DNA of 64,000 bases from Ceratodon purpureus (GCA_014871385.1 CM026426.1:99341966-99405965); one strand, 5' to 3'. Positions 21,854 through 32,425 are shown, numbered from the stretch's first letter. Numbers and translations are program-made. Notes: generated from the sequence alone by a model not told the origin.

Positions 21854-23893
21854 TTAGTGGCCGCTTGCTGGGCCGTCATGGAGAATGGTCATGAGATTTT
21901 GCGCTTGCCCCGTGGGAACGCAAAGCTTGGTTTCTTGATCAATGCCTGGGCGGTACAATTGTCCCTGGACCATGGTGTAAGGTAATGTATTCCGGACAAA
22001 ACCAACGCGTCGAGTACTTGATAAATTGACGGGGGTTGTCCCTATGGTTAAGTATCGTATAATGTCACCCCGCCAGTCTGTGGGAATGCCCACGTCGAGG
22101 CTAGCAGCTTGAAGATATGGCTTGTTATAGGAGTCGTCGATGTCTTCCTCGGTAGCCTTGGAATCCCTGGATAAGTAGTCTGCAACTATGTGTCTCTTTC
22201 CTAGCACATATACTACTTCGAAATCGTATTCCAGGAGTATCATGATCCACCTTGCTACCCGGCCAGTGACCAAAGGCTGATTGACCAGGTACGATAAGCT
22301 GTGATGATCTACCATGAAACGGAACTTATTGCCTAGCAAGTAGTGACGGAATTTTTTAACAGCATAGATCATAGCTAAGGCTTCCCTTTCCGTCGAGGAA
22401 TAATTCCTTTCTGCTTGATTTAATAGTCGACTAGCATAGGCAATGGGCTGATCATATTTGCCGTTCAGATTCTGGGCTAACATGACCCCCACTCCAATAT
22501 TAGAGGCATCCGTGTGTACATGGAAAGGCTTGGTCCAGTCAGGGGCGATCAAAATTGGTGCATTAGAATATGCAACCTTAATTTTTTCCAAGGCGGCCTG
22601 GGCTGCAGGGGTCCAATCTTGGGGGTACTTGTACTTGGCATGGTTAAGTGCGGTTATAGGTGCAGTGTAATGGGCCAGTTTCTCGATATATATCCTATTG
22701 AACTGTGACAAACCCAAAAGCCGTTGGACACCTTTCTGATCCGTGGGAGGCGTGATTTCCATGATGTCCTTGATCTTCTCAGGGTCAGGAAGTTTTCCAT
22801 ACTTACAGACTATGTAACCCGAGATTACCCCAACAAAAAATAAAAACATGCACTTCTCGACATTTAAACATACCCCATTAGTCCTGCAAGCTTGGAAAAT
22901 CTGTTGAAGGTGAGTAATATGGTCCTTTATTTGTCCATACACGGTACCATCATCTAAATGGATTTTGAAGAATCTTTTTAAGTAGGGTCTAAAAATTAAC
23001 TCCATGACTTGTTGAAAAGTCATAGGGGCACTTTTGGCCCCAAATGGCATTCTTTCAAACTGATAAGACCCCCATTTAGTTGAGAAAGTTGTTTTATTTT
23101 TGTCTTGTTCTGCCATGGCTACTTGGTAGTATTCGGAAAAACAACCCAAAAAAGAATACATTTCATGGCCGGCTACTTCATCAATGATTTCTTCCATGTA
23201 AGGCAAGGGGTAATGGTCCTTCTTGGTGGCCGCGTTTAACTTTTGGAAATCAACACAGATTCGAAGTGTGTCGTTCTTCTTAGGGATGATAACCATAGGA
23301 GATAACCAGGGAGCAGCATCTACAAGCGAGATGAATTTAGCTTGGAGTAATTTATCAAGTTCGGCCTTGACCCTTACTGCGTAATTTGGATTCATGCGAT
23401 ACCTACGTTGTTGTACAAGTGTAGCGTTAGGTACAAGGTCTATAGTGTGTTCTGCTAGTGTGCTTGGGATTCCTTTCAGATCCTCATGTCTCCATGCAAA
23501 AATGTCCTGGTATTCATGAAATAGTTCGATTGCTGTTTTTTTCACGTGGTTTGGTGCATCCGCATTGATCTTGATGAACTTAGGCTTTTCCGAGGTGCCC
23601 AGATTTACTAGTTCTACTCTATCCTTGGCTCCATGGGTCCATCCTGTGATGACTTCTTGCTGCAAGGCTTGGGTAGCTGGCATAGCTTGTACAATTACTG
23701 TTTCTTGAATTTCTTGGGAAAAATGCAAGGGTATGTCCAGTTTATCCTGGTCAGTTACCATGCTAGCTAAATGAATTTCTGCTAAGGGAATCAGATCCGG
23801 CTTGGCCTGGAATACCATGGCTTCCTGTTTCGGTGAGAGTCCCTGTACCCAATTGGTTCCAGCTTTGTGACGGATCTGGTTAGCCTTAGCCAT
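21854..23893 (-). pseudogene. Gypsy reverse transcriptase and RNase H
   Basis: This 679-codon frame holds the RT (RICVDFQKLNA, PLPYMEEIIDEV, FERMPFGAKSAP, LDDGTVYG) and a gypsy RNase H (FHVHTDASNIGVG, REALAMIYAVKKFRHYL, MVDHHSLSYL, HIVADYLSR). The palm motif A is abnormal. The usual FLDGFSGYNQ reads FLGCFSEYYQ, so the first catalytic aspartate is replaced by glycine. The YxDD-type box reads HLDD and keeps both aspartates. The upstream part, from MAKANQIRHK, is the linker from the protease. The frame is open, but polymerase activity is unlikely with motif A altered. Confidence 0.95.
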
Positions 23894-23962
23894 GGTTCTA
23901 CAGCTATCTACAAGAATGATAACCGTTTTTCCTTGGCGCTGGATGCGGATCTGATTTCGTGA

Positions 23963-24604
23963 CTAGTCATGGATAGCATTCATGTCACGTAACCAAGGTC
24001 GGCCAAGGATTATCGGGAAGTTACTACTATCAGGCGTATCAATGATCACAAACGTAGCGGGTGTAGAAATACCATGGGTGGTAATAGCAACCGTGGAGAG
24101 TATTCCCAAGGGTGTAACCGGGGCATCATTTGCTATTCTCAGTATAAACTGTGCGAGCTTGGGAGAAGGTAAGCCTAAATGTTTTCTAAGATGATTGCTC
24201 ATGACATTAACACCTGATCCTCCATTAACTAATACATTAGTCAATTCATGGTTTTCAAGTTGTAAGTGAATGACCGCGGCATCAGGGTCTAACGTGGTGG
24301 CGTTGACTTCAGTGATTTCAAAACCTTTTGTTCCTTTAGGTAGCGAGGCTTGTTGTAAGTATTTTTGAAGCTCTGGACTCAACTGTAGTAGTTTGGACAG
24401 GGTGATGGTTACATTAGTATCTTCTAAAATTTGCTGGATAGGAGCGTCCTGGCTGGTGCTTTCCAATCCTGCTTGCAAGTTCTGACGGATTCGATGAAGG
24501 CGATCCCAGTGATTTTCTGGAAATGGTCTCCTTGGTTCTACTACATGGTCATCCGGGGCTCCTTCAGATCGCGTGGTTACTACTACAGTGCTGATCGTAG
24601 ACAC
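23963..24604 (-). pseudogene. Gypsy aspartic protease (retropepsin-like)
   Basis: About residues 105-205 form the retropepsin fold: LVNGGSGVNVMSNHL (active-site loop), RIANDAPVTPLG (flap region) and FPIILGRPWLRDMNA (second conserved block). The active-site triplet, normally DGG or DSG in this lineage, reads NGG here, so the catalytic aspartate is asparagine (GAT to AAT). A TAG at 23963 follows IHD, where related elements usually have Trp, and cuts it from the RT in the same frame. It is in a different frame from gag, so a frameshift would be needed to make it. Confidence 0.88.
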
Positions 24605-24711
24605 AGAGGTTTCAGTTCCATGTACTTCCGTCAGTGTGACACCTCCTCGCCTCGGATTTCCTGGATTTTGGAGTTTTCTTGGTTACCTTGATTCCCCGAA
24701 CGGTACTGTGC

Positions 24712-24969
24712 TCATCTCTGATACAGTTGAGGGCAGTCTCTGCGCCTGTCGGTTGTGGATCCACACTCCCAGCAGGCATCGTTCCTGCCAGGTTGAAAAG
24801 GGTCAACGTTAATTTCCTCGGGGTACACGGCCGCCGTGGTAGGACGAGGGCGCCGGTTGTCTTCAAGGCGAATTGGATTATTGGCGTACCAACATCGGCC
24901 ACCATGAATTTTCCCACAATTAGAACATGGTACCAAGGCGGGTCGAGTTTCTGGGCGGACATTGGGCAA
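24712..24969 (-). pseudogene. Gypsy gag nucleocapsid region (zinc knuckles)
   Basis: This lies in the gag frame, after a TGA at 25003. The first knuckle reads CSNCGKIHGGRC, the short CX2CX3HX3C form common in plant gypsy gag. The second reads CWECGSTTDRRRDC, a CX2CX4HX4C knuckle in which the histidine has become aspartate. The RNA-packaging role is inferred from the family. Confidence 0.8.
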
Positions 24970-25002
24970 GGGCAGCAGAGGAGCTTGGATTTTGTTTAAT
25001 GC

Positions 25003-25818
25003 TCATAGTTCCCCACTAATATCATTAGCTGCAGTTTCGATATCCTGCAAGGTCTTGACTCCACGGATCACTATTCCTTGTTGTATCCATGGTAACAATC
25101 CCTTTTTGAACCATTCACAAAGATAATCCTCCTCAAGATGTTGGCTTAATTTGTCTGCCAATTGCTTGAAGCGATCATAAAATTTGTCCACTGGTTCGCT
25201 TTTTTCTTGTGCAATGCTTCCCAAGGCTCTCAATACTTCCGAGCTGGTCTTGAGTTTTCTGAATTTGTGTAGAAAACTTTGCTCCATTTCGTCCCTAATG
25301 GCATGGGAATGTTCAATCTCAAAGTCAATATACCAATTGATGTGTTTGCCTTGCAAGGTTGTACCAAAAATATTTTGTAAATCGGCAGTATTGGTGACAC
25401 CATTTGTTTGAGCGATAACCTTGAATCTTCTGACGTGCCAATCCAGATCACCAGACTCATCAAACACTGGGTAGGATATCTTGGGAAGCTTAGAATGTTT
25501 GTGTGTGTCATTCTGACTAGGTAGCGTGGCAGCAGTGTGATTTTCCTGAGGGATAGTAGCTGATCTGAGTGCCTCAGGAAGAGCTTGGGAAGCTTGTGGT
25601 GTGGTGTTGATAGTTTCTTGGTTCCTGCTTTCTTGTAGAGTTTGATACTGCGCACTAAGCATTTCCAGTCTGGCATTAGTAGCCTCATTCTTGGCCACTA
25701 GGTCGGTCATTTCCTGTCTCATCCATACCAAAAATTCCTTGGTGGTTTCTTGGTCATCTTGGTTGGCAGCTTCTTCTGCTTCGTTTATTTGTTCCAGGGG
25801 GAGTTTTTGTTGAGGCAT
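25003..25818 (-). CDS. Gypsy gag, capsid part
   Basis: It starts at an ATG (MPQQKLPLEQ) about 60 bases inside the 5' LTR and runs 271 codons to TGA. A coiled coil in the first ~80 residues (LVAKNEATNARLEMLSAQY) is followed by the Retrotrans_gag-type domain at about residues 115-265: FDESGDLDWHVRRFK, EMEQSFLHKFRKL, KFYDRFKQLADKL, CEWFKKGLLPWIQQ. Gag packages the element RNA into cytoplasmic particles. The TGA fits a lost Arg codon (CGA), because knuckle-coding text continues in frame. Gag itself is open and might still be translated. Confidence 0.88.
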   Translation of the reverse strand: MPQQKLPLEQINEAEEAANQDDQETTKEFLVWMRQEMTDLVAKNEATNARLEMLSAQYQTLQESRNQETINTTPQASQALPEALRSATIPQENHTAATLPSQNDTHKHSKLPKISYPVFDESGDLDWHVRRFKVIAQTNGVTNTADLQNIFGTTLQGKHINWYIDFEIEHSHAIRDEMEQSFLHKFRKLKTSSEVLRALGSIAQEKSEPVDKFYDRFKQLADKLSQHLEEDYLCEWFKKGLLPWIQQGIVIRGVKTLQDIETAANDISGEL

Positions 25819-25864
25819 GGTGTATTAGTCTCTGGTTTCGAGGCACCTCAGTATTCCATCCCTA

Positions 25865-25879
25865 GCATGGTCGCCAAAA
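25865..25879 (-). other. Gypsy primer-binding site
   Basis: On the minus strand TTTTGGCGACCATGC directly follows the 5' LTR, where a tRNA 3' end would prime minus-strand synthesis. The same core (TTGGCGACCATGC) sits in the same place in the nested element at 56537-56549. The tRNA was not identified. Confidence 0.6.
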
Positions 25880-26553
25880 TGTTATCTAGGATCGAGCATG
25901 GAAATACTGGGCAGGGAGAGAGAAGGCTTTAAGGGGATGACGCAAGGTCTTCAAGGAGGCCACGGTTTTAGAGTTAGAAGAACACGGTCACCAGGACCAA
26001 GTGTCCTGGTGCTGGGACTCGGGCCGTTAATGAAATCAGTGTAAGTTAGCCAAGGTAGACCGTGGAAGGTGAGGGGGTGATGCTCTACAAACCTACTCTA
26101 CACTGTGAAGGAGAGTGCAATTCCTAGATGGTTTCTTGGAGACCGTGGGCAGGAGTGTGGGCCAAGGGAAGCGCAAGCGGTGTAGTATATTAGCAGACAG
26201 ACACAAAGGCAAAGAATTTAGAGGGTTAGGGTTAGGCAATCAGAGTAGGAAGTCAAAGAGTTGTGACAGACAATCAGTAAGCCGCAAGGGAGCTCAGCAT
26301 TTCAAAAGAGAGTACAAGTGTTTCCAAGCATCCGAGTCAGGGACACCAATGACCCCTGTTACCTATGCTGCGCATCGACTCTAACCAACAAAATATCAAG
26401 AGTGTGAGTCCTGGCCTCCTAGCTACCATGTTATAATTGTGTTTTCCTAAAATCTTGGCCGAACTGTTACTTCCTAGCGGCAACTGCTACTTCTTCTGCT
26501 AGTCTTCACTACTCCTTGTTTTCCTTAGTTGTCGCGGATGTTGCCCTGTAACA
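25880..26553 (-). repeat. Gypsy LTR, right copy (5' LTR of the minus-strand element)
   Basis: It runs from TGTTATCTAGG to CCCTGTAACA. Of about seven differences from the left copy, five fall in the first 30 bases and two in the last 50. The middle ~590 bp is identical by eye. Confidence 0.96.
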
Positions 26554-26558
26554 TCACC
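26554..26558. repeat. Gypsy target-site duplication, right copy (TCACC)
   Basis: This matches 18217-18221 exactly. Confidence 0.93.
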
Positions 26559-27165
26559 CCATCAAGGGTAGTGATCCGCAAAGTCCGAGCGGGCGTTGGA
26601 CTCCTAATCATACAGGTTATCCGAGGTAGTCCGCTCTACAGTGAGTAGTTTCTGAACAACATTACATCCAAAGCACTATTCAGTAGAAAGATATATACAT
26701 ATTTAAGGAGGCTGAATTCACGAGTTTGTCACACATTGCCCATGCCAAAATAACACTCCCATACATGAAGGTGATATGTGACAGAAGTGAACATCGAGCA
26801 GGCAATAGCACATACACATGACAATTGTGAGATGGCATTTTACAACATGTTAGGGATTCCATCTCACGACAATAAACAATTGAAAATTAATTAAACGCCG
26901 CCAATTCCTTGCAATGACGACCTGACAAAATTGAGAGTTTATTACATGCCGCCAGAGCATTTTTATTACATTATAAAAGGTTTTCATAAACCGATTGCTG
27001 TCCAAGAAAATAAAGGTTTGTGCAAGTTTAGACCGGTTGAGTAATCCAAAAACTAGATTTCATGGATTAGATTCCCTAATTGAAAAACATAACTGCAAAA
27101 AAGGATCTACACAAGGTAGCATAGACAATACTTCTCAAAATCAAATATTATCCTGCAAGAGCCAC
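26559..27165. other. No recognisable gene; right flank of the gypsy element
   Basis: Continues the TCCG-rich sequence interrupted by the gypsy, then becomes AT-rich from about 26.65 kb. No ORF of interest. Confidence 0.4.
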
Positions 27166-27990
27166 TGTGCGTGTAAACTCAGGAAACGGCTCTAATGCAA
27201 GTGTCATTTGCAATGGCGGCTTGAATTCCCACAAAGTCCTTCCTTCGGATCTCGGTCCCGTTGTCCTTGGCGCGGACACCGTCGTAGATTCTTATAAGCC
27301 CCTACCGTACTTCTTCTACAGCATTGTAGTTGCATTTCCTAATTTCTCAATAGGATGCCCATGTATCGCGGTTAAAGCACGTACATTCCCGATCCAACAT
27401 GTGATCTTGCGGATCATTCTGCGTTGCCTGGTCACAAGTATCGCGCTTGGATGTGGTGGAGGCGACAAAAGCAGGATATTGGCGCTCAGTACCTTTGTTA
27501 GGGCGGCAACGCCGTTGTCCATGACTTCAATGCAGCACTGCGACGCGACGCCCTCGGTGACAATCCACGTAGCTCTATCAGATTGTTCCGGAGCGAGGAT
27601 CAGAAAGTCGGGCTGGGCGTTTGTCTGAGCACTGACTTGCACGTGGATCGCGATGTTGGCCACTTGATCGGGAGAGTTTGCAGCTCCGGCTAGGAGCAAA
27701 TTGCGTAGCACAAACGTGTGGTTCAACACATTATTGACGTTGGTCAACTGATCCTGCATACCGAGAGTCCACACAAAATCTCGAGAAGTGTTCAACAACG
27801 CCAAGACAATATCCTGGTGATCTGGTATGTATCGGAAATCTCGAATTTCATGCATCATTCGAGTTACTAGCAGCCACAGCTGAACATCTGTGGCGGACTT
27901 AGGGTGTGAAGAGAACTCTATCGGGATTGGCATTCTAAAGAAAGAACTTATGATGCTACTACGGGACAATGGGAAAATCAATAGAGACAA
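27166..27990 (-). CDS. Hypothetical protein, unrecognised
   Basis: A 224-codon frame starts at ATG 27990 and ends at 27316. Protein-like text continues in another frame to about 27167 (EIRRKDFVGIQAAIAND), so a frameshift or intron may join them. The product is mostly helical and hydrophobic: VQLWLLVTRMMHEIRDF, DIVLALLNTSRDFVWTLG, NHTFVLRNLLLAGAA and CWIGNVRALTAIHGHPIE. There are Cys residues but no clear motif, signal peptide or strong membrane span. It is the longest open frame in a ~3-kb space between two mobile elements and could be host or element derived. I cannot assign a function. Confidence 0.4.
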
Positions 27991-27999
27991 ATGAGAGCG

Positions 28000-29568
28000 G
28001 AGATAATACGCATCTTACCAAGCACTATTTAGTCTTAAATGAGAGTCTCAAGGATTTCAAAAAGGAATATATTCATAATTTGGGAGGGCGTAACCAATCT
28101 ATTGTATGAAAGAGGGACTCCCGCTGAAAAAGAATGAGTGAATAGTGATATGTTGGACCAATGATATGATATCCTAGGGCAGCGAAAGAGTGGCGATGAT
28201 TGAGATTAAACATGTTCCTCCTAATGAGTGATGATTTTCCGGGACTCAGGACATCTTAGTGCATGACATGCAAAAAATCATCCACTTAATTCCGACGTGT
28301 CACTTCTGTCCTCCCATCGTGTTCTCCACTTGACCCCTGGCTAAACCCAATTCCACCAAGACTTATCCACCCACCCGTCCGACTCACTGTCCGCATGTAA
28401 TGTCCATGACCGAACGCACTGTCTGATTGTACTCCATCTCCACCCCAACCCCACCACCTATTACTTTCCCAACCACATTCCCTCCCCTACCTCCTTCCAA
28501 CAATGGCTTTTGGCTTTGTCGTCCAAAGTCCAGTCGGACTGAGGAGCGCAGAGTTGGCCTAACTAAAACCATAACCTCTGAGTGATATTCCATATGTTTC
28601 TATACTTTTGTTGTTCTATCTCAACCGCGAGGTTATTAGATAACAGAATATTCTTCTTGCGAATATGGGCAATCTGTTTGAAACTCTTACATGTTTGTCT
28701 CTTCCCAATTTTTTAAATATAATTTCCTTACTTTGAGAGATATCCACTGGTACAATTTCAGAATCATTCAAAATTACGCCTAGGTTTTAGATAAAAGGGT
28801 ATTAAAGCTAGTGGCAAGATAGTGGAAGAACTAGTAAACAACATTGGTTGTCCTTTTTCTAACTATTTTGTATGTCATCCACAAGGACAATAAGGCACTA
28901 AATTATACATGATATGAACTCATAATAAAGCATGAAATTATATAATTACCTTCACAAAACATAATTAAAGTTATAACGAACTGATATTGTAATCCTTCAA
29001 GGTTATTTTTTTATATTAAAAATGTATTTTGCTTTAAATCCTTAAAGTGTCTAGATTGAGATACATCCGAAAGAAGGGTTTAACTAAAAATAAAAATTAT
29101 AGAGTGGCAATGACCAAGAGGAAGGAAGGAGAGTCAAATAAAACTAAAAATAAATTTGAAAAGAACAATTACAAGATCAAGGAGGTAAGGTGAAAAATGT
29201 AAAATAAAAATTTAAGAAGAATAAAAACAGGAGACAAAAATCAAAATAAATTGAGGAAGAACAAAAACAAGAACAAGGAAGATAAAAGAAATATAAAAAA
29301 AATAACAAACGAGGAACACAAACAATAACAAGGAAGAGTGGAGAAACATAAACTATAAATAAAAAAAACTATGAACAATACGACCATTTGATAATACCAA
29401 ATAGGCATATCTGAATAGTTTCTCAATTGATTTGGAATGGTATTGTTTAACTATTCCCATACCAAAGTTCAACAGTCCAAACACATCTTTCCTCTTCGAA
29501 GACGACGTGTAATTGCCAAATTCGATTGAAAGATTCATATAAGTTCCTTTATGACATGCTTCATTTGA
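28000..29568. other. No recognisable gene; A-rich tract at 29.0-29.35 kb
   Basis: Unremarkable sequence to about 28.6 kb, then increasingly AT-rich. Between 29050 and 29350 the + strand is strikingly A/G-rich with repeated words such as AACAAGGAAGA and AAAATAAA, giving an asymmetric purine tract of about 300 bases. Confidence 0.4.
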
Positions 29569-29576
29569 GTCCACAT
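29569..29576. repeat. hAT target-site duplication, left copy (GTCCACAT)
   Basis: An exact 8-bp match to 32426-32433, directly outside the CAGGG terminus. Confidence 0.88.
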
Positions 29577-29789
29577 CAGGGTTGTTCATGGGACATAAGG
29601 ACCGGTCCGTCCGTCCGGTCCGCTCGTCCGTCCGTTAAGGGTCAGGGGAGGTCCGTTTGACCAAGACTTACGCTTGACCATCCAAATGGTGAAATGGGAG
29701 TTACCTTGGCCACCTAGGATGCCACGCGTCTGACATGTCACCAAATATTCCAAATATAGAGTTGATACGGGGGATGACGTGGCTAAGAG

Positions 29790-30070
29790 GAAGGGCGCCA
29801 ACGCCTTGGGGGATGGGGGCGCCCGCATCTTGGGGGGGCGCGAGCTTCTTGGGGGGGGCGCGAGCTTCTTGGGGTGGGGGGGGAGGGGGGGGGCGCAAGC
29901 TTCTAAGGGGAGAAGGGGCAGCGCTTCTAGGAGGGGGGGGGGGCGCAAGCTTCTAGGGGAGGCGCGAGCTTCTGAGGGGGCGCGAGCTTCTAAGGGGGGC
30001 TAGAGCTTCTGGGAGGGGGGGCCAGAGCTTCTTAGAGGGGAGGCCAGAGCTTCTGGGAGGGGGTGCGCGA
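29790..30070. repeat. G-rich minisatellite, left arm
   Basis: Fifteen or so copies of a unit like GCGCGAGCTTCT followed by a run of 5-10 G. The unit length varies with the G run. The runs could form G-quadruplexes. The complement of the same unit fills 31765-32215 on the other arm. Confidence 0.85.
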
Positions 30071-30663
30071 GGTTATGGGTTTAAGGTGATTCTGGAGAAC
30101 GGGGCATACAATTGATATTTTATTTTTTTCCGTTCCATTACAAAAATAGCAATAAAATTTTATTCTCCACAAGAGTACACTGTACATAGCCGTCAAAAAA
30201 AGATTTATTACGATTTTGCAAACGTGTAAACAAAGCCATATAGGCAATCAAAATGTTACATATGCAATTCACTATGGTACTACAATGTGCCTCTAAAACA
30301 ACTATCGGGAGCTTTGAAGTTGTAAGGGGGACTCATCAAATCATCCACAACTCTTGCAAGTGATAGCCTCATCGTGGGGTCTTCGTTAAGCAAGCCATTC
30401 AACTTCGTTGAGAATGCAATCATTGACATTGTATCCTTGAAGAGGTATGGGCATTGTTTGTCCCTCCATATCATCTTTGCCAAATAGCCTACCAAAAATG
30501 CATAAGATCGCTCCATCTTGGAACTCTAAATTTTATATTATAATCCCCTTTCTCTTCCAATATTAATGTTTCATCTCTTAATGTTTTGAACATACTTCCC
30601 TCTGTAATGATTCATTTATTTATTTCTCTTCCAACCTTGTTCCACTCTATACTATTTTTTATT
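30050..30663. repeat. Left arm of the fold-back palindrome
   Basis: Pairs with 31161-31774 in inverted orientation with few mismatches. The inner edge lies in the run CTATACTATTTTTTATTTTT, matched by AATAAAAAATAGTATAG at 31161-31177. Confidence 0.88.
30280..30516 (-). pseudogene. Kinase-tail-like gene fragment, left arm copy
   Basis: A 78-codon frame is duplicated in inverted orientation at 31308-31544. The text LNEDPTMRLSLARVVDDLM resembles the last helix region of plant receptor-like kinase domains, where CxxEDPxxRPSMxxVVxxL is usual. The preceding FKDTMSMIAFSTKLNGLL fits the helix before it. No catalytic kinase motif is present. The likely explanation is a captured host gene fragment (transduplication) inside the fold-back element. 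Kinase origin is a family-level inference from a short match. Confidence 0.4.
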
Positions 30664-30670
30664 TTTTTTA

Positions 30671-31160
30671 TCTCTTCCATTTATTTTTAAACATAAAATG
30701 AAAAATAAATGGAAGAGATGAAAATAGATCGAACTTTAATATTGAAAAAGAAAGGGAAAAATATAAAATTAAGAATATAGACTAGAAGAAGGTTGCAAGA
30801 GAAATAAATAATCATGAAAGGAAGTATGCCAGAAACAAACAATGAATTAACATAGGATTAAAAATATTTAGATAATTAATTGATTTAGTACGGAAGAAAC
30901 AAACAATGCTCTAACATAGAATTAAAAATAAATGGTAGAGATTAAAAAAAAAACAAAAAAACAAACATTAAAATCAGAAGAGAAAGGGATAATATAAAAT
31001 CAATAGCATGGGATGGAAGAAGGTTGGAAGAGAAATAAAAATTTGAATAATTAATCAATTTAGTACAGAAGAAACAAACAATGCTCTAATATACAATTAA
31101 AAATAAATGGAAGAGTTCAAAAAAACACAAATATTAATATTGAAAGATAAAGGGAAAAAA
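30671..31160. repeat. A-rich tandem repeats in the palindrome loop
   Basis: The loop opens with a small hairpin (TCTCTTCCATTTATTTTT and its complement, 30671-30718). It then holds about three degenerate copies of a ~190-220-bp A-rich unit marked by AAATAAATGG(A/T)AGAG, ATTAATATTGAAA, AGAAAGGG and GGTTGGAAGAGAAATAAA. Part of the unit is continuous with the right arm, suggesting that the loop grew by duplication of arm sequence. Confidence 0.6.
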
Positions 31161-31774
31161 AATAAAAAATAGTATAGAGTGGAACAAGGTTGGAAGAGAA
31201 ATAAATAAATGAATCATTACAGAGGGAAGTATGTTCAAAACATTAAGAGATGAAACATTAATATTGGAAGAGAAAGGGGATTATAATATAAAATTTAGAG
31301 TTCCAGGATGGAGCAATCTAATGCATTTTCGGTAGGCTATTTGGCAAAGATGATATGGAGGGACGAACAATGCCTATACCTCTTCAAGGATACAATGTCA
31401 ATGATTGCATTCTCAACGAAGTTGAATGGCTTGCTTAACGAAGACCCCACAATGAGGCTATCACATGCAAGAGTTGTGGATGATTTGATGAGTCCCCCTT
31501 ACAACTTCAAAGCTCCCGATAGTTGTTTTAGAGGCACATTGTAGTACCATAGTGAATTGCATATGTAACATTTTGATTGCCTATATGGCTTTGTTTACAC
31601 GTTTGCAAAATCGTAATAAATCTTTTTTTGACGGCTATGTACAGTGTACTCTTGTGGAGAATAAAATTTTATTGCTATTTTTGTAATGGAACGGAAAAAA
31701 ATAAAATATCAATTGTATGCCCCGTTCTCCAGAATCACCTTAAACCCATAACCTCGCGCACCCCCTCCCAGAAG
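31161..31774. repeat. Right arm of the fold-back palindrome
   Basis: Inverted partner of 30050-30663. A transcript through either arm and the loop would form a long hairpin. Confidence 0.88.
31308..31544 (+). pseudogene. Kinase-tail-like gene fragment, right arm copy
   Basis: This is the inverted copy of the fragment at 30280-30516. The two 78-residue translations differ at only about six positions, and the coordinates pair without indels (each pair sums to 61824). See the left copy for the kinase-like motif. Confidence 0.4.
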
Positions 31775-32215
31775 CTCTAGCCTCCCCTCCAAGAAGCTCT
31801 AGCCCCCCCTCCCAGAAGCTCTAGCCTCCCTTAGAAGCTCGCGCCCCCCTCCAAGAAGCTTGCGCCCCCGCCCCCCCCCCCCCCCCCCCCCCCCCCAAGA
31901 AGCTCTGGCCCCCCCATCCCTCCTAGAAGCATTGGCCCTCCATCCTTGAAGCGCTTGCCCCCCCCCCCCCTCAGAAGCTCGCCCCCCCCCCCCCCTAGAA
32001 GCTCGCGCCTCCCCCCTCAGAAGCTCGCGCCCCCCCCCCCCCTAGAAGCTCGCGCCTCCCCCCTCAGAAGCTCGCGCCCCCCCCCCCCCCCCCTCAGAAG
32101 CTCGCGCCCCCCCCCCCCTTAGAAGCTCGCGCCCCCCCCGCTCAAAAAGCTCGCGCCCCTCCAAGAAGCTCTGGCCCCCTTCTCAGAAGCTCGCGCCCCC
32201 TTTGAACCCGCTCGC
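31765..32215. repeat. C-rich minisatellite, right arm
   Basis: About twenty copies of AGAAGCTCGCGC or AGAAGCTCTAGC followed by runs of C, some 14-30 long (31866-31896). It is the inverted counterpart of the left-arm array but about 170 bp longer, so the two have expanded independently. Long C runs make the assembled length uncertain. Confidence 0.85.
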
Positions 32216-32425
32216 GCACCCCTTTGCATATGTGGAATTCCCTGTCATCGTTCGTTGTCCATGTCATCAATATGTTTCCCCTATAGGTAAGTTGTAAAAA
32301 AAAAAAACTAACCCAGTAATTTTCCTCCCCTCAATGTCCGATTATGTCCAGGGACCGACCGGTCCGTCCGTCCGTCCGTCCATGTCCGGAAATTTTGCCC
32401 ATGTCCGTCCGATAAGACAACCCTC

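Larger units (their letters stand above)
18222..26553 (-). mobile_element. Complete Ty3/gypsy LTR retrotransposon (8332 bp)
   Basis: The two 674-bp LTRs differ at only about seven positions. Both ends are flanked by the 5-bp duplication TCACC (18217-18221 and 26554-26558). Reading on the - strand, the order is 5' LTR, PBS, gag, zinc knuckles, protease, RT/RNase H, integrase, an extra ORF of about 1.3 kb, PPT and 3' LTR. The protease-RT-integrase order is that of Ty3/gypsy. No chromodomain is evident after the integrase. Gag and pol are in different frames. Pol carries stops at 23963, 21854 and 21251, and gag has a TGA at 25003. The protease and RT active sites have substitutions (see those entries). 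The structure is intact and young, but the proteins are disabled. Confidence 0.97.
29577..32425. mobile_element. Non-autonomous fold-back element with hAT-type ends (2849 bp)
   Basis: The left end reads CAGGGTTGT and the right end, reversed, reads GAGGGTTGT. CAGGG-type termini are typical of the hAT superfamily. An exact 8-bp duplication, GTCCACAT, flanks both ends (29569-29576 and 32426-32433), the hAT duplication length. Just inside each end are GGTCCGTCCG/GGACGGAC repeats. The middle is a large palindrome. The arms pair base for base at least from 30247-30516 with 31308-31577, and approximately from 30050-30663 with 31161-31774. They are flanked outward by long C/G-rich minisatellites. No transposase is encoded, so it would need one in trans. 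Confidence 0.85.

Noticed and set aside
29241-29426. Minus-strand ORF with membrane-like FFFLSSLF text
   Set aside because: An artefact of the A-rich tract, which reads as Phe/Leu/Ser on the opposite strand.
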